From the NCBI GenBank assembly GCA_016720775.1, contig JADKJX010000003.1:434001-498000 (forward strand): a DNA stretch of 64,000 nucleotides, in the 5' to 3' direction. The notes below the pieces were generated by a model. The model did not search any database, was not told the DNA's origin, and was given only the letters and a program-made list of their open reading frames with translations. The DNA is from Chitinophagaceae bacterium (lineage in GTDB: Bacteria > Bacteroidota > Bacteroidia > Chitinophagales > Chitinophagaceae). Below are positions 7,877-16,734 of this stretch, one piece after another. The position numbers were made by a program, and so were the translations under genes. Numbering within the stretch: position 1 is the first letter of the stretch; each line of letters begins with the position of its first letter.

Positions 7877-8056
7877 ATGAAAAAGATAAAAGTAACACAG
7901 GTTAAAAGTACGATTGACCGCTCTGAGCGCCAGAAAAGAACAATGGTTGCACTGGGGTTGAAAAAAATGAACGCCTCTGTTGAAGTGGAAGCCACTCCCC
8001 AGATACTGGGTATGGTTAACAAAGTAAATCACCTGGTGAAGGTGGAACAACTCTAA
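7877..8056 (+). CDS. rpmD: 50S ribosomal protein L30
   Basis: Read from the ATG at 7877, the 59-residue product MKKIKVTQVKSTI contains R...QK.T..ALGL.KMN..VE and ends MVNKVNHLVKVEQ, the L30 fold. The frame is open upstream but only through the intergenic repeat. The start codon sits directly against the right repeat arm, so the ribosome-binding region lies inside a potential hairpin. Confidence 0.95.
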   Translation: MKKIKVTQVKSTIDRSERQKRTMVALGLKKMNASVEVEATPQILGMVNKVNHLVKVEQL

Positions 8057-8058
8057 GA

Positions 8059-8125
8059 AGTTAACCCGTTAATCCGTTAACACGTTTTACAGATTAACCA
8101 ATTAACGCTTAAACGTATTAACTAA
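8059..8125. repeat. AT-rich imperfect repeat of GTTAA-type units
   Basis: The rpmD-rplO gap has repeated units GTTAACCCGTTAATCCGTTAACACG, then complementary-looking ATTAACCAATTAACGC and TTAAACG. It resembles the other low-complexity palindromes in this operon, but its arms are less clearly paired. Confidence 0.45.
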
Positions 8126-8170
8126 ACAAAGCGAGGGGTGATACCCCGTAAGTACAAAATCAAAATAAAA

Positions 8171-8620
8171 ATGAAACTTCACACACTCAAGCCCGCAAAA
8201 GGCGCTACACACAAAGAAAAAAGAATTGGCCGCGGCGAAGCAAGCGGTAAAGGCGGAACATCGACAAAAGGTAATAAGGGCGGACAAAGCCGTGCCGGTT
8301 ACAAAAGTAAAATGGCTCACGAAGGTGGACAGATGCCTATCCAACGACGTATTCCAAAACGTGGATTTAAGAACAACAACCGCATTGAATACAAAGTGCT
8401 TAACCTGGGACAGATCGACCAGCTTGCAGAAAAATACAGCCTTACAGAATTCAGCCTGCAGAATCTTTACATCAATGGCCTGATAAGCCAGTTCGACAGC
8501 GTGAAGATACTGGGCAATGGCGAACTGAAAGGTAAATACAGTTTCAAAGTGAATGCTGCCAGCGATAAAGCAAAAACAGCTATTGAAGCGGCAGGAGGTT
8601 CACTCGAGATAGTGAAATAA
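8171..8620 (+). CDS. rplO: 50S ribosomal protein L15
   Basis: Read from the ATG at 8171, the 149-residue product starts MKLHTLKPAKGATHKEKRIGRG and has the L15 Gly-rich N-terminus (GK...KG.KGGQ.RAG) followed by EGGQMPIQRRIPKRGF. Upstream codons in the same frame need a non-ATG start. L15 binds 23S rRNA late in assembly; its place before secY is conserved. Confidence 0.96.
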   Translation: MKLHTLKPAKGATHKEKRIGRGEASGKGGTSTKGNKGGQSRAGYKSKMAHEGGQMPIQRRIPKRGFKNNNRIEYKVLNLGQIDQLAEKYSLTEFSLQNLYINGLISQFDSVKILGNGELKGKYSFKVNAASDKAKTAIEAAGGSLEIVK

Positions 8621-8637
8621 TTTCACGATATTTGCCC

Positions 8638-8662
8638 GGCCACGCTAAGCGGGGCCATTTTT
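8638..8662 (+). terminator. Possible attenuator or terminator between rplO and secY
   Basis: A stem GGCCACGC-TAA-GCGGGGCC (one A-G mismatch) is followed by ATTTTTAATT. It has the form of a rho-independent terminator placed inside the operon 35 bases before secY. It could reduce secY transcription relative to the ribosomal genes; that role is inferred. Confidence 0.55.
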
Positions 8663-8696
8663 AATTAGCGCAAAACATTTAAATCGTTTACATTCT

Positions 8697-10040
8697 GTGA
8701 AGAAATTCATTCAAACACTAAAGAATATCTGGAGCATTGAGGAGCTGCGCAATAAGATAACGTTCACGTTACTGCTGATCTTTATCTACCGTGTGGGTTC
8801 TTACATTGTGCTTCCCGGTATAGATCCTAATAAATTAGCAGCCCTGTCTTCAAGTACCGGATCGGGCATGCTTGGGCTGTTGGATACTTTTGTAGGAGGC
8901 GCTTTTTCCAAAGCATCTATTTTTGCGTTGGGTATCATGCCTTACATCTCTGCCTCTATCTTCATGCAGTTGATGACCATCCTGGTTCCGCAGATGGCCA
9001 AGATCCAGAAAGAAGGAGAAAGCGGCCGCAAGAAGATCAATCAATGGACACGTTATCTTACCGTAATAGTAACCGCATTCCAGGCAGCCGCATACATCGG
9101 CTATTTAAAAAGCCTGGGCGATGCAGTTGTTCCTTCTTTCAGCAATTACTTCTGGCCTTCTACTGTTATCATACTTACCGTAGGAACATTATTCGTAATG
9201 TGGCTGGGTGAAAAGATCACTGATAAAGGGTTGGGTAATGGTACTTCCATTATCATCATGGTTGGTATCCTCGCCCGCCTCCCGGACTCCATTCAGCAGG
9301 AGTGGGCTTCAAGGATCACAAGAGGTGCAGGCGGTATCCTGCTTATGCTGATCGAGATCGTGCTGCTCATTGCAGTGATACTTGGTGTGATATTGCTTGT
9401 TCAGGGTACAAGAAAGGTTCCGGTGAACTATGCAAAACAGATCGTTGGCAACCGCCAGTTTGGTGGAGCAAGGAATTTCCTTCCACTTAAAGTAAATGCA
9501 TCTGGTGTAATGCCCATCATCTTTGCACAGGCCATCCTGTTCCTGCCTACATTATTTTCTTATGGCGGCACGGCAAGCTGGACAAAATATTTTACCGATC
9601 ACACTCACGTAGGGTATATGATCGTGTATTCTGTTTGTGTTATTGCCTTTACCTTCTTATATACGGCTTTGATATTTAATCCGAAGCAGATGGCCGATGA
9701 CCTGAAACGCAACAACGGTTTCATCCCCGGTGTTAAGCCTGGTCAGCCAACGGCAGATTATATCGGTACCATCATGGACAGGATCACTTTACCGGGCGCC
9801 GTTTTGCTGGCATTCGTAGGTATTCTGCCGGGTATCATACAGGTACTGTTTGGTATGCAACAGGGATTCTCTACGTTCTTTGGCGGCACCTCATTGCTGA
9901 TCAACGTAGCGGTAATACTTGATACACTGCAGCAGATAGAAACACAATTACTGATGCGCCAATACGATGGATTGATGAGCAGCGGAAGGATCCAGGGAAG
10001 ACAGCAGCAGGTTACTGCGGGCGGCGTAGGCGGTGTTTAA
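8697..10040 (+). CDS. secY: Preprotein translocase subunit SecY
   Basis: The 447-residue product is read from GTG. It has the ten hydrophobic segments and the SecY signatures: YR.GSYI.LPGID near residues 30-45, GIMPYISASI.MQL, G.KITDKGLGNGTS and the cytoplasmic loop NNGFIPG.KPG..TADYI. SecY is the pore of the Sec channel in the inner membrane and takes substrates from SecA and from ribosomes. Last gene before the operon terminator. Confidence 0.98.
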   Translation: MKKFIQTLKNIWSIEELRNKITFTLLLIFIYRVGSYIVLPGIDPNKLAALSSSTGSGMLGLLDTFVGGAFSKASIFALGIMPYISASIFMQLMTILVPQMAKIQKEGESGRKKINQWTRYLTVIVTAFQAAAYIGYLKSLGDAVVPSFSNYFWPSTVIILTVGTLFVMWLGEKITDKGLGNGTSIIIMVGILARLPDSIQQEWASRITRGAGGILLMLIEIVLLIAVILGVILLVQGTRKVPVNYAKQIVGNRQFGGARNFLPLKVNASGVMPIIFAQAILFLPTLFSYGGTASWTKYFTDHTHVGYMIVYSVCVIAFTFLYTALIFNPKQMADDLKRNNGFIPGVKPGQPTADYIGTIMDRITLPGAVLLAFVGILPGIIQVLFGMQQGFSTFFGGTSLLINVAVILDTLQQIETQLLMRQYDGLMSSGRIQGRQQQVTAGGVGGV

Positions 10041-10082
10041 AAATCACTTTACCCCCTAACGGGGACTTAAAAAATAACATTA

Positions 10083-10114
10083 AGCCCCGACTGAACAAGT
10101 CGGGGTTTGTTTTA
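10083..10114 (+). terminator. Rho-independent terminator of the ribosomal operon
   Basis: The stem CCCCGACT / AGTCGGGG with a short GAACA-type loop is followed by TTTGTTTT. It lies 45 bases after the secY stop and separates the operon from map. Confidence 0.85.
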
Positions 10115-10140
10115 AAGTTTATTAATATAACAAAATAATC

Positions 10141-10158
10141 CTCTGCCAGCTGGCGGAG
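10141..10158. repeat. Palindrome directly upstream of map
   Basis: CTCTGCCAGCTGGCGGAG is an almost perfect 18-base palindrome with one T-G pair in the stem. It ends 7 bases before the map start codon. It covers the ribosome-binding region and so could affect initiation, or it may be a dispersed small repeat. Confidence 0.55.
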
Positions 10159-10165
10159 ATAGGGT

Positions 10166-10987
10166 ATGATCCATTACAAAAGCAAGGCTGAGATTGAACT
10201 GATGCGGGAAAGCAGTTTGCTGGTTAGCGATACGCTTGCTTTGCTGGCATCTTATATCAAACCCGGCGTTACAACGCTTGCACTGGATAAGATTGCTGAA
10301 GAATTTATTCTTGGCCACGGAGCAAAAGCATCCTTTAAAGGATACAACGGATTCCCTTATACCTGCTGCATATCAGTGAATGATGCCGTGGTGCATGGCT
10401 TTCCGGGTAAGAATGAATTAAAAGACGGAGATATTGTTTCGGTGGATGTGGGTGTTTTTAAAAATGGTTTTCATGGCGACAGTGCCTATACGTTTGCTGT
10501 CGGAGAAATAACTCCTGAACTGAAACAACTTCTGCGGGTAACCAAGGAATCGCTTTACAAGGGAATTGAAAAAGCAATTCATGGAAACCGGACCGGCGAT
10601 ATTGCATTTGCCATCCAGGAATATACTGAAAAACAACACGGCTATGGGGTAGTACGAGACCTGGTGGGTCACGGACTTGGCAGGCACCTGCACGAAGAAC
10701 CACAGGTTCCTAATTTTGGCAAACGGGGAACCGGTGCCAAACTGAAAGAGGGAATGGTGATCGCTATTGAGCCCATGATAAACCTGGGAACCAAAGATGT
10801 TTACCACGATAAAGACGGCTGGACGATACGCACTGCCGATGGAAAACCTGCTGCACATTACGAACATGATGTTGCTATTCAGCGTGGCAAGGCCGATATT
10901 TTATCTTCCTTTGTAAAAATTGAAGCGGCTGAAAAAGCCAATGCAAATTTGTGTTCCGACTACGCTTTACAGGATCCGGTACTTTAA
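10166..10987 (+). CDS. map: Type I methionyl aminopeptidase
   Basis: The 273-residue enzyme removes N-terminal Met from new proteins in the cytoplasm. The pita-bread-fold residues are visible: the substrate histidine in CISVNDAVVHGFP, the metal aspartates in VSVDVG and FHGDSAYTF, the metal histidine in GHGLGRHLHEEP, and the glutamates in IAIEPM and HYEHDVAI. The last 21 bases overlap the end of the convergent hydrolase gene. infA and rpmJ, which often follow map in this gene cluster, are absent. Confidence 0.96.
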   Translation: MIHYKSKAEIELMRESSLLVSDTLALLASYIKPGVTTLALDKIAEEFILGHGAKASFKGYNGFPYTCCISVNDAVVHGFPGKNELKDGDIVSVDVGVFKNGFHGDSAYTFAVGEITPELKQLLRVTKESLYKGIEKAIHGNRTGDIAFAIQEYTEKQHGYGVVRDLVGHGLGRHLHEEPQVPNFGKRGTGAKLKEGMVIAIEPMINLGTKDVYHDKDGWTIRTADGKPAAHYEHDVAIQRGKADILSSFVKIEAAEKANANLCSDYALQDPVL

Positions 10988-11557
10988 TGCCACCCGGTCA
11001 TCGGTCCAGATATTATTGGGGCTGATATACGTATCCCTGTACTGCATCACTACACCCGCCCTTGCAAACATATCCCTCACCAGTTCGCTGCAGATATATG
11101 CTTTATTCCTTTCTCTTTTGCTGATGTGAAAGAGAATGCGGACCATGATGCGGAAGATCTCAAAATTATCATAAGGCCTTGTCAGCTGATCAAGTCCAAA
11201 ACTTATTCCCTTGTTAAGCGACTGTTTTTCCAATGGAACATTAAGCTGTGCAATGGCTATCTGCCCTTTATAGGGCCGGTTGGTTCCTTTATAATTCTTC
11301 AGGTAGTTTGAAAGGGGGATCAGCCGTATACCAACACTGGGTTCCGCTTCCAGCACCAGCACTCTTCCCAGCTCTTCATCTTTGTAGATCACGCCTACAT
11401 GGCTCCAGGTACTTTTGGTGAGTTTTTGTATCGCACCCGAAAACGCATAACTGCCGCTGCTGAAAAAGATATGCCCGGTTCTCAGGTGCTCTCTTATTTT
11501 TTCGTAAGGAATGACCTGGGCTTCCACCAATTCTTTTTTTGTGATTTTGTCTGCCAT
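10967..11557 (-). CDS. YiiX/YebB-like permuted NlpC/P60 cysteine hydrolase
   Basis: The 196-residue product has the layout of circularly permuted NlpC/P60 enzymes. RTGHIFFSSGS is followed by the catalytic histidine motif SHVGVI near residue 52, an acidic residue in VLEAEPS, and the cysteine motif AYICSELV near residue 157. Such proteins are thought to cleave amide or ester bonds in peptidoglycan or lipids; the substrate is unknown here. No signal peptide is evident. It is convergent with map and divergent from the flavoprotein gene. Confidence 0.75.
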   Translation of the reverse strand: MADKITKKELVEAQVIPYEKIREHLRTGHIFFSSGSYAFSGAIQKLTKSTWSHVGVIYKDEELGRVLVLEAEPSVGIRLIPLSNYLKNYKGTNRPYKGQIAIAQLNVPLEKQSLNKGISFGLDQLTRPYDNFEIFRIMVRILFHISKRERNKAYICSELVRDMFARAGVVMQYRDTYISPNNIWTDDRVALKYRIL

Positions 11558-11607
11558 TGATGATGGGTTGAATGTTATTCTTAAGTTTGAAGATACAAAT
11601 TACCCGG

Positions 11608-12843
11608 ATGAACAAAAAAAGGCTCGTTATTATCGGAGGCGGCGCTGCAGGTTTTTTTTGCGGGGTGAATGCGGCAAGGTTAGATCCTGCGCTGCAAGTG
11701 ATCATCCTGGAAAAAACAAGTAAGCTGCTGGCTAAGGTACGGATAAGCGGCGGAGGCCGCTGCAACGTAACACATGCCTGTTTCAGCATGGCTGATATGG
11801 TAAAGAAATATCCAAGAGGCGGTTCATTTCTTAAAAAAGCTTTTCATCAGTTTTTTACCAATGATACGATTGCCTGGTTTAAAGAAAGAGGCGTGGAACT
11901 AAAGACAGAAGCAGATGGAAGAATGTTCCCGGTAACCGATTCTTCACAAACCATCATTGATTGTTTGATAAAAGAGGCTAATAAATATGGCGTGGAAATT
12001 TTAATGAACAGGGAAGTAAAGCAACTCATCCCCGTCAATGGCCAATGGTCATTGGTCATTAATGAGGGCGAAGTGATGCAGGCAGATTATGTTTGTGTGG
12101 CAAGCGGTGGTTATCCAAAACCGGTTCAATACAATTGGCTTACACAGCAGGGGCACAGCATCGAGGATCCGGTTCCTTCTTTGTTTACATTCAATATGCC
12201 GGGCAATGCCATCACTTCTTTAATGGGTGTTTCGGTTGAAAATGTCCGTGTCAAGATCGCCGGATCAAAACTCAGCGAAGCAGGTCCGTTGCTTATTACA
12301 CATTGGGGCATGAGTGGCCCGGCTATTCTTAAACTGTCGGCATGGGGAGCAAGAGAACTGGCGAAATGCAACTGGCATTTCAGCATTTTTGTAAACTGGT
12401 TGCCCGATCTTAATGAGAACAGCCTGCGTGAAAAATTTCAAAAATTCCGCTTTGAACTGGCTACGCAAAAGATCGCAAACAGGAATCCATTTTCTCTGCC
12501 CAACCGCTTATGGGAATTTCTCTTAAAGCAGTCGGATGTGAAAGAAGACCTGCGCTGGGCCGACCTGCCTGCAGCTGCACAAAACAAGTTCATCAAAAAT
12601 TTATGCGCAGGTGAATATGAAGTGAAAGGCAAGACAACTTTTAAAGAAGAATTTGTTACGGCAGGTGGCATTGAATTGAATGAAATAGATTTCAATACCA
12701 TGCAGAGCAGAAAATTCCCGGGGTTGTTCTTTGCAGGAGAGATCATCAACGTGGATGGCGTGACCGGTGGGTTTAACTTTCAAAATGCCTGGACGACGGG
12801 ATGGATCTCAGCGAAGGCGATTGCCAGCGTTTCAAACGTTTAA
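11608..12843 (+). CDS. BaiN/HI0933-family flavoprotein (NAD(P)/FAD-dependent oxidoreductase)
   Basis: Read from the ATG at 11608, which begins MNKKRLVIIGGGAAGFFCGVNAA. The GGGAAG motif binds the FAD ADP part. The family motif RISGGGRCNVTH lies near residue 50, and the C-terminus has the second FAD motif FAGEIINVDGVTGGFNFQNAW. About 411 residues, typical for the family. Some members reduce bile-acid intermediates, but most have no known substrate, so the reaction is open. Confidence 0.88.
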   Translation: MNKKRLVIIGGGAAGFFCGVNAARLDPALQVIILEKTSKLLAKVRISGGGRCNVTHACFSMADMVKKYPRGGSFLKKAFHQFFTNDTIAWFKERGVELKTEADGRMFPVTDSSQTIIDCLIKEANKYGVEILMNREVKQLIPVNGQWSLVINEGEVMQADYVCVASGGYPKPVQYNWLTQQGHSIEDPVPSLFTFNMPGNAITSLMGVSVENVRVKIAGSKLSEAGPLLITHWGMSGPAILKLSAWGARELAKCNWHFSIFVNWLPDLNENSLREKFQKFRFELATQKIANRNPFSLPNRLWEFLLKQSDVKEDLRWADLPAAAQNKFIKNLCAGEYEVKGKTTFKEEFVTAGGIELNEIDFNTMQSRKFPGLFFAGEIINVDGVTGGFNFQNAWTTGWISAKAIASVSNV

Positions 12844-12914
12844 GCCGTTTAATCGTTGGGAACGTTAAACCCTGCAACCTTGAAACGTTTTAAACGACTT
12901 AAACGGGTTTTTCG
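12827..12914. repeat. AT-rich imperfect palindrome (TTTAAACG family), second copy
   Basis: It contains CAAACGTTTAAGCCGTTTAA, AACGTTAAACC, GAAACGTTTTAAACG and ACTTAAACGGG, the same units as the rpsS-rplV element. Its first bases overlap the last codons of the flavoprotein gene. A TACTTTTG at 12917-12924 just after it fits the Bacteroidota -7 consensus TAnnTTTG for the next gene, though no -33 box is clear. Confidence 0.55.
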
Positions 12915-12938
12915 TTTACTTTTGCCCATACGTTTTTA

Positions 12939-14033
12939 ATGAAAAAGATCGACCGCTATATACTGCTAAAGTATCTCACTACTTTTTTCTTTTGCCTGAT
13001 CCTGTTTACAGCGATCGTGGTGGTGGTTGACATCAGTGAAAAGACGGATAACTTTGTAAAATCAGGCTTATCGGCTTACCGTATCATTACTGATTACTAC
13101 ATTGGTTTCATACCCCGTATTGATGCCATGTTATTCCCGCTTTTTGTTTTTATTTCTGTGATATTCTTTACTTCCAAGATGGCAGGCCGTTCCGAGGTGA
13201 TCGCTATCTTAAGCAGCGGGGTCAGTTTCCGCAGGTTCCTGCTTCCTTATGTAGTAGGCGGTATATTTCTATCCGCCCTGTTATGGGCAGGATACCAGTA
13301 CGTGGTGCCGAGGGCAAACCAGATATGGGGAAACTTTGAAGCCAGGTATGTCGATGGGCCTGCCACGGTGGTAAATAATAATTCAACATTTAAACAGAAT
13401 CTTCATTTTAAAATAGATTCCAATACCTATGTAGGCATACGTGGATATGATACTGTTTTGAAATCGGGTAACGGATTTTTCATTCAACGGTTTGCAGGCA
13501 ATAAACTTGTTTACAACCTTCGGGCGGAACAGTTTAACTGGGATTCAACAAGCCGTAAATGGCGACTGGTGGATCCGGTGGAAAGATATCTCGACAGTAT
13601 CTCTGAACGGGTTACAAAAAAACCTTTGTTACTGGCCAACTACAACTTTAAACCCCGTGACCTGCGCAAAGACGATTATTTTAAAGACCAGTTGCCAACA
13701 CCCGAATTGAATGACTTCATCAAACTGGAAAGGCTGCGGGGCTCTGAAATGCTGAATACGCTGCTGGTGGAAAGGTATAACCGGGATGCCATTCCCGTTT
13801 CGGTACTTATTCTTACTATCATTGGTGCCGTACTGGCTTCCCGTAAGATCAGGGGTGGCAGTGGTTTTCACCTGGCAATTGGTGTCATCATCAGTGTACT
13901 TTATATCCTCTTCAGCCGGTTCTCCATCGTGTTTGCAACCAAGGGAAACTTTACGCCGCTGCTGGCTGCATGGACCCCCAATATCCTTTTCGGGATATTG
14001 GCATTTTACCTTTACAAACAAGCGCCAAAATAG
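12939..14033 (+). CDS. LptF/LptG-family permease (YjgP/YjgQ)
   Basis: The 364-residue membrane protein begins MKKIDRYILLKYL, the usual LptF/LptG start. It has three N-terminal hydrophobic segments (about residues 10-35, 55-80 and 100-120), a soluble beta-rich periplasmic region around 130-280 and three C-terminal segments. With LptB such proteins extract lipopolysaccharide from the inner membrane for transport to the outer membrane. LptF and LptG cannot be told apart from this sequence alone. Confidence 0.88.
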   Translation: MKKIDRYILLKYLTTFFFCLILFTAIVVVVDISEKTDNFVKSGLSAYRIITDYYIGFIPRIDAMLFPLFVFISVIFFTSKMAGRSEVIAILSSGVSFRRFLLPYVVGGIFLSALLWAGYQYVVPRANQIWGNFEARYVDGPATVVNNNSTFKQNLHFKIDSNTYVGIRGYDTVLKSGNGFFIQRFAGNKLVYNLRAEQFNWDSTSRKWRLVDPVERYLDSISERVTKKPLLLANYNFKPRDLRKDDYFKDQLPTPELNDFIKLERLRGSEMLNTLLVERYNRDAIPVSVLILTIIGAVLASRKIRGGSGFHLAIGVIISVLYILFSRFSIVFATKGNFTPLLAAWTPNILFGILAFYLYKQAPK

Positions 14034-14219
14034 ATTTCCCCCAGGGTTATTTTAATAAACTTTCCTTCAAAACTTTTGTTTAGGAGTTCGTTCCATCGTA
14101 ATTTTAGGCGTCTTATTAGTACGGTTGCCACAACACTCATCACGGGCCGAAAAGCAATCCCACAAAGGCACAACTAAGATCGCAGCAAATAATTTTCATT
14201 CATTCATAATAAAGAGATC

Positions 14220-15544
14220 ATGGGTATTATTAAAGACAGGTTTAAGGAGAAGGCAGATGCGGTTGCTCTGGAAATAAAAGACCTTTTAAAGGAACACGGA
14301 AATAAAGTTATTGGCGAAGTTACCCTTAGCCAGATATACCAGGGTATGCGGGGTATGAGCGGGTTGGTATCAGAAACATCATTGCTTGATGCGCAGGACG
14401 GCATACGTTTCCGTGGTTATTCCATTCCCGAGTTAAGAGAGAACTTCCAAAGGCCCCGGGAGGAACCGAGCCATTACCCGAAGGATTATTTTACCTGATG
14501 CTTGTGGGTGATCTGCCAAGTGAAGACGATGTTCAGCATTTGAGCAGCGTATGGCAGCGCAGAAGCCATGTGCCCAATCACGTTTTTGCAACCATTGAAG
14601 CCTTACCGGTAAGCACACATCCCATGACCCAGTTTGTAGTTGCCATCATGAGCCTGCAGACCGAAAGCCAGTTTTCAAAACGCTACGCCAGGGGCATGAG
14701 CAAGAAAGAATACTGGGATGCCGTGTTCGATGATTCCATGGACCTGATTGCCCGCCTGCCACGTATTGCAGCTTATATCTATCGCCGGAAATATAAAAAT
14801 GGTGAACATATTCAACCAAACGGTTTGCTCGACTGGTCGGGAAATTTTGCACACATGATGGGATATGAAGACGAAAGTTTTCATGAGTTAATGCGTTTGT
14901 ACATGACCATACATGCCGATCATGAAGGCGGAAATGTTTCTGCACACACCACACATCTTGTTGGTTCTGCATTAAGCGATCCTTATTTAAGCTTTGCTGC
15001 CGGCATGAATGGCCTGGCAGGTCCTTTACATGGATTGGCAAACCAGGAAGTGATAAAATGGATATATGAACTGCGGGAAGAGATTGGTGCTGAGATCCCA
15101 TCCAAACAGCAAATTGAAGAATACGTTAAGAAAACATTGAGCGAAGGAAAAGTGGTGCCGGGTTATGGCCATGCAGTTTTGCGCCAGACAGACCCACGCT
15201 TTACCGCACAGATGGAATTCGGTAAAAAACATATGCCCGATGATCCATTGGTGCAAACTGTTTGGAATATCTACGAAGCTGTTCCTCCGGTACTTGGCTC
15301 TATCGCTAAAATAAAAAATCCATGGCCGAATGTAGATGCCCACAGCGGATCGTTGCTGGTGCACTATGGCTTTGTGGAGTATGAATTCTATACCGTTCTG
15401 TTTGGCGTATCACGTGCCTTAGGTGTACTGGCAAGCCTTTGCTGGGACAGGGCCCTTGGGTTCCCGCTGGAAAGGCCAAAATCAGTAACCACAAAGCTTG
15501 TGAACGACTGGCTGGCTGGAAAGGAAGAGATCTGGGAAGGATAA
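14220..15544 (+). pseudogene. gltA: Citrate synthase, interrupted by one missing base
   Basis: The enzyme condenses acetyl-CoA and oxaloacetate in the TCA cycle. The first frame (14220-14498) matches the N-terminus of the long citrate synthase type (IRFRGYSIPELRE). After GAG at 14439-14441 only two A's precede CTT at 14444; adding one A restores the family sequence LPKAPGGTEPLPEGLFYLMLVG and leads into the long second frame. That frame holds GLAGPLHGLANQ, PGYGHAVLR (catalytic His) and NVDAHSGSLL (catalytic Asp). All conserved parts are present, so the break looks like a sequencing deletion in an essential gene. Confidence 0.9.
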
Positions 15545-15570
15545 ATGCTGTATATAAGCAACACATTATA

Positions 15571-15597
15571 AACCGGAACCTGTTTCCGGTTTTTTCG
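15571..15597 (+). terminator. Rho-independent terminator after citrate synthase
   Basis: AACCGGAA-CCTG-TTTCCGGTT is followed by a T-run (TTTTT). It ends 21 bases before the start codon of the next gene. Confidence 0.85.
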
Positions 15598-15617
15598 TTA
15601 TTTTGAGCACTCAAAAA

Positions 15618-16377
15618 ATGATGATGAAAAAAATAAACGTTACGATCCTGTCGCTGGTTACATGTGCTTCAGTTTTTGCCCAGGCAGGTAAACCAACAAT
15701 GGCTAAAACAAATCCGCACCTGAAAGTATTTTACCAGGCAGCAAACAGTGGTGATGTTGGTACAGCTATAGCTGCACTAAATTATTACGTGACCGAACAG
15801 GGAGCAAATTCTGTTTATGAAGATACGCTGGCCATGCTGTATATGCAGCAAGGTGCTTATGTGCAATGCTATTACTGGGCTGATAAAAGATCGAAAGTTA
15901 AACCCGATGACAATGCCCTCCTGGAAATGAAAGGCCTTTGCCTGGATAAACTGCAGCAGCCCAAAGAAGCTATCGGCATTTTTGAAAAACTATACAGCAA
16001 AACGCAAAGTCCCTATCACGCCTATAAACTGATGGAACTGCAATACGGTATAAAAAAGACTCGCCGAATGTCTTGCCACCGCCATCAATGTAGAGAAACA
16101 AACCTTCAAACCTGATTATACCATGACGTATAATATGGGGGAGCAGATGGGACGCACCTATCTGCAGGCAGGCATCTTCAATATTCATGGGTTGGCACTT
16201 TACGACCTTGATAAAAAGGCCGAGGCAAAGCAGTATTTCGAAAAAGCATTGGCACTGGATAGTACTTTTGTACTTGCCCGTCAAAACCTGGAAGCTATGA
16301 AAACGATGGAAGCCGAAGCCAATAAACCGAAAGGAAACAATCCGCCGCCCGCTTCCCCGGCCAATAAACAGGATTAA
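15618..16377 (+). pseudogene. Exported TPR-containing protein, interrupted by a frameshift
   Basis: From the ATG at 15618 the protein begins MMMKKINVTILSLVTCASVFAQ, a signal peptide. TPR-like helices follow (DTLAMLYMQQGAYVQCYYWADK; ALLEMKGLCLDKLQQPKEAIGIFEKLY). At the A6 run 16052-16057 the frame is lost. Removing one A continues as KRLAECLATAINVEKQTFKPDYT into the second frame, which has another TPR (GLALYDLDKKAEAKQYFEKALALD). The end is rich in Asn and Pro. Likely a periplasmic scaffold; partner unknown. Confidence 0.8.
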
Positions 16378-16439
16378 AAATTCATTTTGAACCAACCGCT
16401 GCTGCCAGTATATTTGCAATCCATTTGAGGGATTAGTTC

Positions 16440-16485
16440 TCCCGATAGTTATCGGGATGCTAGATCGTCCCGGAAGCGTTCGGGA
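16440..16485. repeat. Two short palindromes upstream of tRNA-Ala
   Basis: TCCCGATAGTTATCGGGA (16440-16457) has an 8-bp perfect stem. TCCCGGAAGCGTTCGGGA (16468-16485) is palindromic apart from two positions. Both start TCCCG and end CGGGA and lie in tandem 35 bases before the tRNA. They may form a terminator for the upstream gene or be dispersed repeats. Confidence 0.65.
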
Positions 16486-16520
16486 AGGTCATCGGTACTA
16501 GTTCTTAAATAAAAAACATT

Positions 16521-16599
<79 letters not shown>

Positions 16600-16602
16600 A
16601 TT

Positions 16603-16650
16603 AAATCCTCTATAATTCTTATCCAGTAAGGGTTTTAGAGGATTTTTTTA
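16603..16650 (+). terminator. Terminator after tRNA-Ala, on the island side
   Basis: AAATCCTCTA (16603-16612) pairs with TAGAGGATTT (16636-16645) around a 23-base loop, and the stem runs into a T-rich tract. It lies just inside the left repeat, so it was brought by the island and replaces the native hairpin now found at 37967. Confidence 0.7.
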
Positions 16651-16678
16651 TGTCCATTCTAGAATCTTTGTCTTATTA

Positions 16679-16734
16679 GTTTCTGACCCAAAATGACCTT
16701 AAACTTCAAATTTGGGTCAGGAATGGGTCAGAAA
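16679..16734. promoter_or_regulatory. Candidate integrase arm-binding sites, left end
   Basis: GTTTCTGACCCAAAA at 16679-16693 is followed by the inverted-orientation pair TTTGGGTCAGG and TGGGTCAGAAA at 16711-16734. The pair is matched at the right end (37836-37859) with only two mismatches in 24 positions. Short repeated sites near both ends in the same orientation are what a tyrosine integrase arm-binding domain would need. The left pair overlaps the 5' end of the integrase reading frame. Confidence 0.6.

Noticed and set aside
14498..15544. Separate short citrate synthase gene starting at 14498
   Set aside because: The same frame is coding from 14444 and matches the family without a gap, so this is the rest of the frame-broken gene and not a second one.
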